A stretch of DNA of 64,000 bases from Cornus controversa (taxonomy: Eukaryota > Streptophyta > Magnoliopsida > Cornales > Cornaceae): contig CM048850.1 in assembly GCA_026545225.1 (NCBI GenBank), positions 23,982,297 through 24,046,296 of the forward strand. The letters run 5' to 3'. Of this stretch, positions 1 to 10,990 are shown in pieces. Below the pieces are notes generated by a model. That model was not told the DNA's origin, searched no databases, and was given only the letters and a program-made list of their open reading frames with translations. Made by a program: the position numbers and the translations under genes. Numbering within the stretch: position 1 is the stretch's first letter; every line of letters begins with the position of its first letter.

Positions 1-2500
1 TCTTATTACATACTAATCTTTAATAACTCAACAATTGGGTCAGCTTCCACCTACCAGACAAATTTTCCTTTAAGAGAATAATAAAATGGAAGGACTATAA
101 ATATCAAGAGCTCAAGCAAAGTAGGGCATATATTTATTTTAATGTTTTAATTTAAATATAATAATTCAATAAGGCTCCCCATAAGGTACACCTCATGTCA
201 ATTGTCATTAGCTCTACTTTAAATTAGCAGATTTTTGTACATAATGGCTTCCATCGTACATGACGAACAATCTAATATGATTATTCTACATGTCCTTTGA
301 ACAGTGAACCTCTAACTTCTCATGAATGCATCCATTTGTTACATTAATCTTTCTTGTATTACCAATTTACCACTTGTCATCACAAAATCCTCATTTCAGC
401 CACAACCATTTCACAAGCATGCTTCTTGGTTGCTCAAAATCGATCATCCTTACAACCACCCATAAATACCCAGTTCATTTGATAATTTAGTCTATAATCA
501 CAACTCTGCCATAGGATTTCGTACTTTATACATTCCACTGCTTTTCTAAGGGCAACATCCTTCAAACATCTAGCGGCGCTAACAGTCTTTGCTCTACATT
601 AATAAATAACTTGTTCAGCAAATAAAAGGGTCATTATCAAGTGTGGCCATGTGCAAAGATGACCACCAATTGCGCCAATTAGGGAGAGTGACATGGTCCA
701 CGTTGAGGGTAATACTGAAGGAAGGTGAAGATCAAGGAAGGATATAATAACATGTGGTTTAACTGAGGGTATGACCTTTGTATAGAATCGAATGGAAAAA
801 TAAGATTCATGTAACCGCCCCAAAGTAGTTGGGGAAAAAGATTTATTGAGTTGAGTTTATCTAGCGTAGTCCACGGTAACAACAAGGGTGCTAGGTGAAA
901 CGAACAAAACATAAACATAATCTTTGACATTATATTTGCATAGGCGACAGCTCTCAGAATTTAAACCCCACTATTGCCTAACTAAAAAATGATTATCTTA
1001 TAAACACTGGAGTAAAAAGTATTATATCAATATCTAGGTCTCTAGCTGATTACAAAACAAACTGATTTCTTTATTTATTAACAAAACAAAATTATCAGCT
1101 AAAATTATTTAAATCTCAAAATCCAAAATAAACTGCTCTCTTTGTGTTAACAAAACAAAATTATCAGATAAAATTATTCAAATCTCAAAAATAGTAATTA
1201 GAAAAAGGAGATAATTCAAATCAAACACAACCTTCAGTTATTTAAAAGAAAAAAAAAATGTCAACATGTGATGTGACATCAACTCAATTAGATTCCATGG
1301 GGTAAATGAGGTTCATCAAATAGTTTCTTAGATTTAGTAGAATGCCACCAACCAACACAACCCTTGGTATTAAATATGACTAATAAACAACACTGGATGT
1401 ACTTGAGAGATCAAACCTCAACAGACTGTTCCTGTCCCTAACAAGGCATGAACTTCAGTTTTCTCACAAGAGAGAAGAAAAAAACTTTACATGTTTCACT
1501 TAGTCATAACCATGCAGTAACAATGACTGGGATTATAGGTGTCCTCTCCACAACTTATTCATTTTCTTTTTGGTCTTTTACTCCTCATATATAGGCAAAC
1601 ATGGTAATAGTCCATGTCAAATCTATTTGAGGCAGTGGTATCCCCATATCCAGGCAACCTCCCGCAGCCAGTATCTCTCTGAGATGAAGAAAGGACCATT
1701 TAAAATGCATCATAGATGCTCATGCGGAGTTAATCTTGCACCACAAGAGTAGTGTGAACCTAGAAGCACAGACAAACCTATTGAAAAGTAAACTATTTTC
1801 AGAAAGCGGTGTGAAGAAGAAGAATCCTTCGTGCAGTCAGAATCTGTATAAGATGAAGAAAAGACCGTTTTCGCATCATAGGTGCTCTGTGGAGTTTATC
1901 TTGCACAAGATTATGTTAACCAAGAAGTATAGACAAACCTATTAGAAGTCAGGCGAAATTATGCTATGCCAACAAAAATGTCAAAATTATTTGTCCCAGC
2001 GTTAACTCGGAGGATTATATATAACATGGTTAGCTTCATTCATTTAGACATTTTTGTTACCCTATCAAACAGATTGTGCAAAAATACAAAAGAATATACA
2101 TTCATTTAGACATTTTCTCTTTTTTTGTCTTTCTGTTTATTGGAAGTGCAGGTTCTCCATTTGCTTCTCTGTTTTGTGAAGAATTTTCTTCACATTTATG
2201 ATTTACTCTATTGTTATCATTAATATAAATTTAAATATTCAAGGGGGAAAAAAGTTATACAAACACCAGGCAGGACTTCTCAATACCCTTTACCGTTATC
2301 CGTAAATTAGCATGCCCTGAAACTAGAGAATGCTAGCAACATCTGGAAGCTTATCAATTGACACTCAGTGCAGCAAGCACCATACATCAATTTGGTAAAA
2401 TAGTGATGATAGAAAAAAGATCATGTAGTTAACATTTACTTGTCCAAAAAATGTAGTCACATACCCATTAACTCAAGCCCAGGATTCAGATTTTAAACAC
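1..2500. other. AT-rich intergenic sequence, no gene recognised
   Basis: Both strands were read and no domain, long exon or transposon end was recognised. Two short open frames around 1570-1945 share a partly repeated tract: an AGATGAAGAAA motif followed by a run resembling GCATCATAGGTGCTC occurs at about 1682-1720 and again at 1851-1890, which suggests an old internal duplication. The interval may hold introns or 3' flank of the WD40 fragment to its right, which runs on the minus strand, but no further exon could be identified. Confidence 0.5.
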
Positions 2501-2530
2501 TTTGAGGAAAAAAATTAAGTCTGAGAAGAC

Positions 2531-2790
2531 AGTACCCTCTGGATGCTGCTGCAGACACAAAAATTGGTTCCACAGGTCTGTATTTTAGATCCAAGACACT
2601 GCAGTAAAATATTATGTGAAAATAAGCAGAAAGATGTGAGAAGTTCAAAGGCTAAATTCTCTTTGTTTGTTTGTTAGCAGGTTGAAATTTGCAAATAAGA
2701 ACCTGGGAGATGTTTATTTCGACAAACAACTCTTTTTGCATCAACATTCCATGCTTTAATGCCTCCATCAGCAGTGCCTATGAGAAGCTA
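2531..2790 (-). pseudogene. WD40-repeat protein, two exon fragments
   Basis: On the minus strand, 2726-2790 encodes LLIGTADGGIKAWNVDAKR, a WD40 blade with the usual GTADGxIxxWNVxAK pattern. After an apparent intron, 2531-2604 encodes LDLKYRPVEPIFVSAAAS, the start of the next stretch, preceded by a CAG acceptor. The pair resembles the C-terminal propeller of plant WDR91-like or related LisH/WD40 proteins; that name is from memory and unsure. The first exon leaves the expected reading just after VVC, where a 17-bp inverted repeat begins. No complete open frame or other blade is visible, so this is a gene fragment, or two exons of a gene whose remaining exons were not detected. Confidence 0.5.
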
Positions 2791-2807
2791 TTGTCGAAAT
2801 AAACATC
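2709..2807. repeat. Perfect 17-bp inverted repeat around a WD40 exon
   Basis: GATGTTTATTTCGACAA at 2709-2725 is the exact reverse complement of TTGTCGAAATAAACATC at 2791-2807. The 65 bp between them are almost exactly the WD40 exon piece. The arms could be remnants of a small inverted insertion or a template-switch repair product. Confidence 0.85.
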
Positions 2808-3248
2808 ATTCCAAAATGGAAAACAATTGCGGATTGCCCACCATTCTCCTTACCTCTCTCCTTCAAGAAACCATAAACACGATCTGCAAACAATTAATTG
2901 CATGAATTTAGAGTTTGTACTCCAAAAAGTGTAGCAGATGTGTTGATTGTTCGTTACCAAGAAAATAAAATAAAACAAAACAAAAAACGACACAGAATAT
3001 GTTTTTGTCTTTTGGAAAGGTACGCCACATGATTCTTGGGTCTCTTGCTTGAGGACAAAAACAAGCGCACAACTCTCTCTCTTTCTCTCTCTTAATTAAC
3101 AGTACTTTCCGATTAAGATTATACTCCTCCAATCAATTTCAATCCTTTCCCATTAAGGAAAAATAAAAAATACTGTAGTAATTAATTGGAATCAGCATCA
3201 GATATACCCCAGAATCATCCTCTCTGTTGAATCCTCTTTTTAATTGCT

Positions 3249-3267
3249 TATATATATATATATATAT
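3249..3267. repeat. (TA)n microsatellite upstream of DOG1 fragment
   Basis: An alternating TA run followed by a CA-rich tract lies 28 bp before the ATG of the DOG1-domain fragment. It may belong to the leader or core promoter of the original gene. Confidence 0.8.
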
Positions 3268-3294
3268 ACACATACACATACAGAGATCTGAGCA

Positions 3295-3510
3295 ATGACA
3301 AACAACAATAACAATGCGGGTTCATTCGAGGCCTTCCTAGAAGGCTGGATAGTTCGTCAAGAACACAATTTTGACGAGCTCCTCACTGCCCAGCAAAACT
3401 TACACGAGTCTAGTGATGAGTATCTCATAGACCTCACATCACGAGTGCTGTCTAACTACCAGCAATACTATGAAGAAAACTCCATACGAATTTTACGTGC
3501 TTCTTGTTAG
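3295..3510 (+). pseudogene. DOG1-domain protein, N-terminal stub
   Basis: The frame opens at ATG 3295 with a short Asn-rich leader. Residues 10-61 (FEAFLEGWIVRQEHNFDELL and on through SNYQQYYEE) match the start of the DOG1 domain found in DOG1-like seed dormancy proteins and in TGA bZIP factors. There is no bZIP region, which favours a DOG1-like protein; such proteins are usually about 230-300 residues. Here homology ends after residue 61 and the frame runs into unrelated sequence (NSIRILRASC, then TAG). From about 3501 the DNA is the repeated flank that also precedes the OXS3-like copy near 63 kb, so the gene was cut by the duplication junction. In frame after the TAG is a further stretch ending EEEDSA and a stop, belonging to the repeated flank. 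Confidence 0.75.
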
Positions 3511-3915
3511 GTGGTCTTCTACGGTGTGGATACAGAGGAGGAAGACAGTGCGTAGGTGATGATGAGTTTGAATTGGAGCATTCACTTTTATGCAAGGGCT
3601 AAAAACGTAAAGGAACAAACGATTCAGACAAGAACGAAAAACGTACAAAGGACAAATGATTAAAACAAAATCGCGTGATAATTTATTTTCAATATCCTTG
3701 AATTAAGGTAATAAAACTCAAAATCCAAAAGTACTCTCTTTTTTTTTCTTCCTTTTCTCTCTCTCTCTCTATTTGTAGCCTCCTTACTTTTGTCTTTTTC
3801 CTTTCTCTTCTTCGAATGCGGAGGATTGATATTTCTTCTTTGCGGCAGGAGGTGACACGAGATGGTTATGTGGGGATGTCAGATTAAGTCTATCTTATTC
3901 GTCGTCATCGGCGGC

Positions 3916-4533
3916 CTACGTTGTTGTGGTTGGGGTACAATTTGGAATAGTATTCGAGGTACTTCTATTGGAGTTGGCAGCTCTCTTTGACATCCCATCA
4001 CTACTATTTCTCAAAGGATAACTACCATTCTTGTCAAAGAAAATATTGTGAGCAAGCAAGTTCTTGCGTTTCCTTGTATAGGTATTTTCCGACTTTGCAA
4101 TATCTTTGATGGAAGAACAAGATGAGGCATCTGCAAGACTAGTAAAAGATTTCGAATTGCCACAGTAGAACTTAGATATGCCCTTCTTGATCGATAAGAC
4201 TGCCTCCAAGGAATCCATAGTGTCCAATGGTCCTGTGTACGAGCTTTGAACCTCACCGTCGCCAGAGTCACCATCGCCGTCCGGCGCCCCACCGGACGAA
4301 TCACTATCCCTCCCGATCGAGGACAAGCTGGATGACTCCAACTCTTCCTTAAGCTCTTCAACTGCATTCTTGGCCGTCGTAGTACCAACCGGTAACCGCC
4401 GATCAGCGGCCAAAATCCCGTTTACCTGCCTGCGAGCCTCCGGTGAATCATCGATTGGCTTAAAGGACATTCCATGGACGAACCCTGAGCGTTCGATCCG
4501 ATTACCAGTATTACTCTCGAGAGGGGTCGACAT
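3916..4533 (-). CDS. OXS3-like stress-tolerance protein, copy 1
   Basis: A 205-residue open frame starting at 4533 in good context (A at -3). Ser/Asp-rich residues 68-95 contain SSIGRDSDSS. Residues 103-133 (LDTMDSLEAVLSIKKG then KFYCG and SKSFTSL) match the signature block of the plant OXIDATIVE STRESS 3 family. A basic TRKRKN patch is at 153-158. OXS3 proteins are nuclear proteins linked to tolerance of heavy metals and oxidants; that is family knowledge. The C-terminus is abnormal: compared with copy 4 near 63.5 kb, a deletion of about 155 bp removed the usual tail, so the protein ends in a Thr-rich run read from flanking DNA. It is the only one of four copies without an internal stop or frameshift. 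Upstream lie a GA-rich leader and an LTR with a TATA box in sense orientation. Confidence 0.75.
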   Translation of the reverse strand: MSTPLESNTGNRIERSGFVHGMSFKPIDDSPEARRQVNGILAADRRLPVGTTTAKNAVEELKEELESSSLSSIGRDSDSSGGAPDGDGDSGDGEVQSSYTGPLDTMDSLEAVLSIKKGISKFYCGNSKSFTSLADASSCSSIKDIAKSENTYTRKRKNLLAHNIFFDKNGSYPLRNSSDGMSKRAANSNRSTSNTIPNCTPTTTT

Positions 4534-4705
4534 GGTTACAAAAAGTCAATCAAAGCACACAAACAGAATTATACAAACATCGATTTGTGCATATATGTAT
4601 ATATAAAATTATAGAAACGATATATTAGAGAGAGAGAGGGGGGGAGAGAGAGAGAGCGAATAAATTGAGAAAAATAAACCCTTATCATCATCCAGACACG
4701 CTTAC
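4534..4705 (-). promoter_or_regulatory. 5' leader of OXS3-like copy 1
   Basis: Between the ATG and the LTR-derived sequence lies about 170 bp of probable 5' untranslated leader. It contains a purine/pyrimidine tract (GAGAGAGG type at 4627-4658) and a short TA-rich stretch at 4591-4605. The tract is CT-rich on the gene strand, as is common in plant leaders. The same leader is seen in copies 2 and 3. Confidence 0.5.
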
Positions 4706-4861
4706 GAACAATACATAAAAGTCTATTTATAGGTACATAATTTTGAAGGCTAAGTAAAATTAGGAAACAAGAAATCCTAGTCCTAGATGGTTTAGGAGAA
4801 AGTGAAAGAAACTTATTAGGAAAAAATATATAATCTATATTAAGAAATATATAATCTAGCA
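4706..4861 (-). mobile_element. Truncated copia LTR upstream of OXS3-like copy 1
   Basis: Read on the minus strand, the sequence begins TGCTAGATTATATATT and contains the TAGGACTAGGATTTCTTG block, the TATAAATAG box and CTTTTATGTATTGTTC. These match the LTR at 57291-57494, which carries a primer-binding site. The last 45 or so bases of the LTR are missing, and it is joined directly to the OXS3 leader. Copy 3 (53695-53893) keeps the whole LTR, so the truncation came later. The LTR and gene share transcription direction. Confidence 0.8.
4723..4731 (-). promoter_or_regulatory. LTR-derived TATA box for OXS3-like copy 1
   Basis: TATAAATAG on the minus strand, 190 bp upstream of the ATG. It is the only good TATA motif at a sensible distance and lies inside the LTR. 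Its use as the gene's promoter is inferred from position and orientation. Confidence 0.5.
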
Positions 4862-4878
4862 GTCCCACAAACTCAAAG

Positions 4879-4937
4879 TGTAATACCCTTTAATTTTGGA
4901 GGTTTTTTAATTTTAATTTAAGTACTTTATTCTGGAG
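4879..4937 (+). mobile_element. 59-bp stub of a gypsy LTR
   Basis: TGTAATACCC through CTTTATT matches the first bases of the large LTR at 53911-56703. Beyond that point the sequence switches to CACTA-like subterminal repeats, marking a breakpoint shared with 41685-41743. Confidence 0.7.
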
Positions 4938-4944
4938 ATTTTTT

Positions 4945-5075
4945 TATATTACCGGTAGTTTAAACCGCCGAAAAATGACTTCAAAATCGTCGAAAATCTG
5001 CCAAAAGATTACCGACAGTAATGATTAATTTTTACCAACAGTTTACTATGAACCGCCGATAGATCACCAAAAGCA
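4945..5075 (+). mobile_element. CACTA-like subterminal repeats, left side
   Basis: Repeated motifs of the type TTACCGGTAGTTTAAACCGCC and ACCGACAG lie in inverted relation to the motifs at 12640-12837, which end in GTTGTAGTG. This is the pattern of En/Spm (CACTA) subterminal regions. The terminal CACTA itself is missing on this side. Confidence 0.55.
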
Positions 5076-5659
5076 ATTTAAAAAGGAGGGAGGGGACGGA
5101 ACAGAGATGGCAATGACTTGTGTCTTGGGATTGTATGTGAAAACTTGGTTCAGAGAATCTACAATTTTAATAAATAATTGGCGAGATGAAACATAGATAT
5201 TAAACGTTTTCTAATCCAGTGATGTTAGGTCGACACTATCATGAAGCACTAGTATTATCTGAAATACTAGCAGACAAGTAATGTTTAGTTTGAAGGATCT
5301 GCAATCTGGTTTATCATTTAAAACTAATATGTCATTTTCTGCAGTTCATTCTTTTGGGACGGACGATGTTAAACAACCATTTGACTCAACTCCTCTGATT
5401 TTGTATTAATGCTTGGGAAGAAATGGATTACACAAGGAAAATGGATTAGGTTTCTCTCCAACCAAATGTCACAAGGGAACCAGGAGATGATATTTGTGCT
5501 ACCTGTTTCAGCTTCAGAAACCTACTGAACTAGTGCTTTTATTTGAAATTGTTTATACATCCTGCAACAATCAAGATCTCAAATCAGCAAAGCTAAAAAA
5601 TCCCCAGCAAAGCTCACTGCAAATCGCCAGCTCTGGTACATGTTCATAATTAATTCATT

Positions 5660-5825
5660 ACATCTGTAAAGTTGCACTTGCAGCCTCCTTTCGTTCTTTA
5701 TTTGATCCTGATAAAGTTGCACTTGCAGCGGCTGTCATTGCGGCCGCCGCTGCACCCACCTTTGCACCACCTGCTGCCTTAACGGCACCAGCAATTTTTG
5801 CAAATGCAGCTACTGTTGGTTTTAT
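5660..5825 (-). pseudogene. Small Ala-rich protein exon, damaged copy
   Basis: This is the copy-1 version of the exon at 42339-42530. It still encodes AFAKIAGAVKAAGGAKVGAA and AAAMTAAASATLSGSNKE, but about 30 bp at its 5' side (the LRAIFVGGV part) are deleted. At the 3' side the end of the gene is replaced by a second copy of the GTTGCACTTGCAG motif, so the frame ends in AASATLQM. The protein was not recognised; the Ala/Gly-rich hydrophobic stretch suggests a small membrane-associated protein. Confidence 0.45.
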
Positions 5826-5830
5826 CGTCA

Positions 5831-8800
5831 TATCTTAATGTACCTGCAATCCCCAGTAATTTTATCAGAACTGTAAGGCTATATCTTGCACACTAAATAA
5901 CAAATAGATATTGGTCATAATAAATGGTTATAAAAATGTCATGACAGAAAATCTCATGAGCCAAAACCACTCTAGTAAATGGATATCAAATTAATTCATA
6001 TTTCAAAAAGTTTTCTACAGCTAATTTTCAGGCCTAGGCCCAAAAGAAAAGGTTAATGCTGCCAAACAACAAGTATAATTCACCAGTTTCCACAGAGAGA
6101 ACGATTTCATCATTAAGATAACAATGTCAGAGCAGCTCAATTCCAAGGTTAGTCTCAACCTTCTCAAGGGTTCCAATATTTTCCAGAACACAAAAAGAGG
6201 GAATAGTATGGGCAAATGGAACACATGCACAGGAAAGAAATCTTAGAATTGGCACAATATATGTCTTTGTAAAATAAGTGTCTGAGAGAAGAGGGTCCAC
6301 CAACTTAGAATTGACACAATCCAGTAATTTGTCCTTGCAAAATGATCTTTTGACATAAGAGTGTCTAAAACACCAATGCCAGGTCTTATACAAAGGAGGA
6401 CCTGGTTTATCATGATTAATTTGGATATTTTGTCATGCTTCTTATTGATAGTGCACCATGTTAATTCATCTCCTCTACAAGGTAGTATATTCTTTTTGTG
6501 TTCATCCTGATCAATCGTTTGGAAACCGTGGCATTGCAGCTTTATCATTTCGATGAGCACTTTTTTGTTACTCTCTTCTTGTGTTCTATCTTCCTAGGTA
6601 CATCTAAATTCCTAATAGGCATTGTACTAATGGTTGATCAGACTCGACTCTTGAACTAGACAGATATCAACAATTCAGAAATCAACAAAGCAAAGCTTGT
6701 TATAACTCTCCTATTGTATAACAATTAAATGCCCCATTATGCTCCTTGAGCTTGCAAAAGGTCCAACAACAGAATCACGACATTATACTTCCCAAATGGC
6801 ACTTAGCAAGACCAAAACAATTTGGTTTCTTTGCAAAATAAATATATGTTTCCCAATTTAGTTAATATTGGATAAAACCAATCGCTTGTCATTGTATAAT
6901 GGTAATCCCATGGAGAACCTCCAAATCCAGGTCTCACCTGGAGAAGAGAGAACTTTTCATTTCTGATGTCACCTTTCTCGGTTTCTCCTACTTATCTTCC
7001 TATCCATAAAGTTCACTACACTAATTCATCTTCTCTGCACCACAATATATCCCATTCATTTTCATCTTTGATCAATCATTACCAAAAATAGAATCATGCC
7101 CTTACAACTTTGCCATAAAGTTAAGCCTGTACCTTCTTGCTAAGCGGAATTCCAAAGGGTTAACCTGTTCGTTTCAAACGGAGAGACATTGAAAATTCAG
7201 GAATTACCACATCCATGTTGAACACAGAGGTCTATGTCCTGCATCATTAAAATGCCCTCTAATGTTACTTGTGCAGGCAAAAGGACCAGCAACAAACCAC
7301 ATCATTATACTTCCCACATACATACAATCACAAAGAATTTTCATATTAGTTTATGCAAAATGCAGGGGGGAGGGGGGGCGCAAAATCACAGTACCAATAT
7401 TTCCCTCGCCTAACAGCACCTTAATAATTGGTCATCGGTCAAGACCAAGATGATCCCTGACATTCCGAAGAACATGTTTTTGACCATTGAGAAATGCTAA
7501 CCATCCTGGCCTCCCCTTCCATTTCCAATCTTTAACTTATGCATCCCTTCATAATAATAACTACTTGGCAATGGATTTGCACATCCTTCGAAATCCTTTT
7601 CACCATAACATTGCCCTTCCCCTTTTTTTATCTTTTTCAACACCTTCCTAAGGAGCTCTTTCACTTTCTTCAGAAAACCTTTGAAAGACTAACCAAACCA
7701 ACTGCTAAATACCAGCATCCATTCTGCAAGACCTAAGAATCATCCAAGTTCATCTTTGTGGTTCATTATTTTCATTAAGTTCGTTCTTGCCAAATTAAAG
7801 TATTTGTGAGTGCAGCACAACTGTCAAAGCTAAAGGAAAAATTTGACACATCTCAACCAGGTGAACTGAATCAATACCACAACGAGACACAGACACCTAT
7901 AGCTCTCTGACTGATACTAGTGTGAAAGATGTATATTACAAGTTCAATAATTGAATGATATTACAAGTTCAATAATTGAAAGGTGTAATACAATATACTC
8001 AGAACTTTGAGCATTTGAGTGGATCTCATTGTATAATGGAGGCACAATACTCATACGTCCTACCATCATGTGAGGCATTTAAGCTCTAAATTATTCAAAA
8101 AAGGAATTTGCAGGTTATTGTAAATAACCTCCAAGATAAACTTTTCTTGTAGCAGTGATGTTTTATGTTTTATTAATAAAAGAATATTGTTCGGAAAATG
8201 TAAAAAGATCCATTAAAAAATTGTTCTCACATTCATAATTCATAGAAGAAATAAAATTACTTGTTGACTTTTTTGTTACAACACAAACACCCTAATTTAA
8301 TGTTCCAAAACATCTCATTGAACTTGATGAGTAAGTTGAACAAAAAGTAGACCAAGGATTTGAAGGCAATGGAGTGTGTAAATGCAAAAACATACAAAAT
8401 ATATCACAAGTAGGGTATTACCAAGGTTTTAAATTAGTAATTGCCTCCCTAATGGTACCAGTGGCAATGACGCGTATGCTTCCATGAACCACACATCTAT
8501 TGCCTTCTAGGGTCCCATTTGGTTCTTGGAAAGAATGAGCAGAAGTGAAGGAAAATACAAAAAAGAAAGGAAGTCATTTTCAACATTTTCCTTTACTTGC
8601 CACAGAAATCTGAGAATGAAATGTCCAATAATATAGGTATCTGGGAAGGTCTAATTTGGCTTGAATCCACTACTCAGAATGATTTTTTTTCTCTTTCATT
8701 TTTAACCCTAAAAGAAATAAATTCCAAGCAACAGATGATGAAGACGCTAGTAAACAATATAAACAGAGTGGCCAAAACTGATTTAGATTTCAATGCATTA

Positions 8801-9916
8801 TCGATAAATAACATATATATCCTTCACTCTCTTCCAAAAACACAATACCACAATTCAATACAATCTAGCAGTACTAATTCTAACAGAAATTAGATTCAAG
8901 AACAACAGTGCCCAAATTAATTCGTAAAACATGGAATAAATTCATAAACAACATGTTCACAATAATAATAATAATAATAAAATGAACTTTACTAAAATTG
9001 AACAATAAATAAAAATAAAATGTAGAAATCGAACCTAAACCTCAAAAAGAAGAGCTCGATGTGTCAGCGAAGATAATGTTTATGTGTGTATATATATATA
9101 TAACCCGTTATCTTCTCATAACGAAGATCATGCTCATATAGAGAGATGTAGAGAGAGAAATGATAAAGCAAGGGCTCACCCTTTTTCCTTCTCCCCCGGA
9201 GCTAGAAATTAGGTCTGCAAATGCCGAGTTGAATGGTGGTTAGCGGTCACTGCAAATGGATACTTGGCAGCACAACGACACCGTTTCAAATCATCAGATG
9301 TAATCTTCAGAACAACTTATTAGTCTCAGTTTCACAAAAGCAAAATACTATGAAGAGTAGTGAAACTACAGATCACGGCTGCAAGCTATAGATCATGGTC
9401 AACACTCTCTTTCATTTCAGAGCTCCACACTTTCTTCTCTCTCTCTCTCTCTCACCATGCATTGGTTGGTTAATATGATATTTGACGGGCTATTCATTCT
9501 TTTCTATCATAAGCCATATCTTCTACTAAGTTTAATGTTTTAAAATAATTTTTTATCACTTCATTTCATAATAATTTTGATCTATCCCTTTGTCTCTTGT
9601 AATATATACATACCAATCTCTCTCTTCTCACTAAGTACATTTATAAGTTGACGCCACCTAAATCTACTCTTTCTTATTTTTCGCTAATAAGTCATATCTA
9701 ATTTCTCCCTAATCCTTTCATTATTAATCTTATCTTTTCTAGTTTTTTTGGCATCCATCTTAACATCCGTATTTTTGCCACATGGATGCGTTGTTCGTGT
9801 TTCTTTTTTTAACGCCTAACATTCTGCCTCACATAAAATAGTTGGTTTGATAAACTTTTCCTTTTAACTTATTTGGTATTCGTTTATAGCATAAAATTTG
9901 TTTAGGTAAAGCTTAC
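5831..9916. other. Non-coding part of block copy 1
   Basis: No protein family was recognised on either strand. A minus-strand open region at 6127-6560 is kept in both block copies (compare 42827-43260) and includes a frame reading DKLLDCVNSKLVDPLLSDTY, but its family is unknown. A G-rich run lies at 7364-7378 and a (AAT)n tract at 8962-8981. Compared with copy 2 this copy carries about 188 extra bases at 5410-5598 and 57 extra bases near 6978-7034. It lacks the 838-bp hAT insertion and the 16-base insertion seen in copy 2. Confidence 0.5.
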
Positions 9917-10061
9917 ATGATTTCTAAACTATTAATTATTAACTTTTTAGAAGTCATTAAAAATATGTTCTATTCATTTTTTAAACTCAAAGATTTAATT
10001 AATTTCTATTATCTTACAAATTGGTTCTTCAATGTTTACTTGTATGGCTCATTGTTGACAG

Positions 10062-10330
10062 GTTCTACGCCTTTTACAAGTAAGGAATTCAATAAACTAT
10101 TTAATCTGAGGTATCTTCAAATAGATGGCGGAAAACTAATTGGAAATTTTAAGCATCATATGTCACAATTAAGATGGCTTCGTTGGCAATATTGCCCTGG
10201 TCATTTCAAAGCAACCCATTTTAACGTGAAGATCTAATTATACCAACATTGGAAGCCTACCGAAAGAGATTGGTGCCCTTTCTCGGTTCAAAATCCTCAC
10301 TATGCATGAATGTGACCATCTTTAATATAT
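10062..10330 (+). pseudogene. TIR-NB-LRR (TNL) LRR exon fragment, copy 1
   Basis: After a pyrimidine-poor but plausible acceptor (GTTGACAG at 10054-10061) the sequence encodes GSTPFTSKEFNKLFNLRYLQ, then FKHHMSQLRWLRWQYCPGHF, then, after a frameshift, GSLPKEIGALSRFKILTMHE. The RWLRW...CP...F spacing is typical of the first LRRs after the NB-ARC region in TNL immune receptors. No TIR, P-loop or other NB-ARC motif lies nearby, so this is an isolated exon fragment. An in-frame stop at 10235-10237 and the frameshift rule out function. The same fragment is at 47566-47834. Confidence 0.65.
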
Positions 10331-10589
10331 CAGGGTTATCCTCCAGTCTGGTATAATTTTTGTAGCAAGCTGTTTGATGGCATGCTTTTTTATTTATTTA
10401 TTTATTTCTTTTTATTTATCAATTCAGGTTATGGTTGTAGGTTATCAAATAACCTGAGTACGTATCAAAATTGACTCTCCTAATAAGAAAGGGGCGAATT
10501 TAAGTATGCGTGAGTACCTATCCGTTAGTTCATAAGATTACATTTGTTTATAACATATACTATTGTTTTAGATATTTCTATCAGAAATT

Positions 10590-10990
10590 AAACTTTTGGG
10601 GAAGCAATGCACTCAGGGCAGATTTCAGGAATGCAGATTTGTAGAAGGGCTCCAAAAATCTCTCATCTTTTCTTTGCGGATGACAGTTTGTTGTTCTGCA
10701 AGACCGATGAAGAGGAAGTTAGAAAGGTGATAGCTATTTTGAAGGCATATGAGGCGGCGTCCGGGCAAGTTATCAACTTGGAAAAATCAGCCACGTTTTT
10801 AGTAAAAATACAGAGGATAGGGATAGAAGATTTTTAAGAGGATTACTTGGTATTTCCAACGAAGGGATGCAAGAAAAGTACTTAGGATTGCCTTCAGTGG
10901 TGGGTCAATCGAAAAAAAATGTTTTCAATTTTCTAGAGCAAAAATTAAAGAACTAAGCAGGGGGGATGGAAAGAAATTATATGCACATTG
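10590..10990 (+). mobile_element. L1-type LINE reverse-transcriptase fragment, copy 1
   Basis: The frame at 10607-10837 reads HLFFADDSLLFCK, holding the FADD catalytic motif of the RT palm, followed by EEEVRKVIAILKAYEAASGQ and VINLEKSA, the usual spacing in plant L1-type LINEs. After a frameshift near 10836 the next part (GLLGI, then EKYLGLPSVVGQSKKNVF) continues the domain. Endonuclease, the rest of RT and the 3' end are missing. It is a dead fragment within the CACTA-edged interval and was duplicated with it. Confidence 0.85.

Noticed and set aside
3295..3510. A functional 71-residue DOG1 protein
   Set aside because: Only the first part of the domain is present and the tail comes from the repeated flank, so it is a truncated gene.
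4011..4388. A 125-residue frame overlapping OXS3-like copy 1
   Set aside because: Shadow frame. It has no family features and is not preserved in the other copies.
6127..6560. A conserved gene in block copies 1 and 2
   Set aside because: Conservation is explained by the recent block duplication and does not by itself show coding.
7364..7378. Possible G-quadruplex regulatory site
   Set aside because: The G-run is one broken stretch and not four spaced tracts, and no gene is adjacent.
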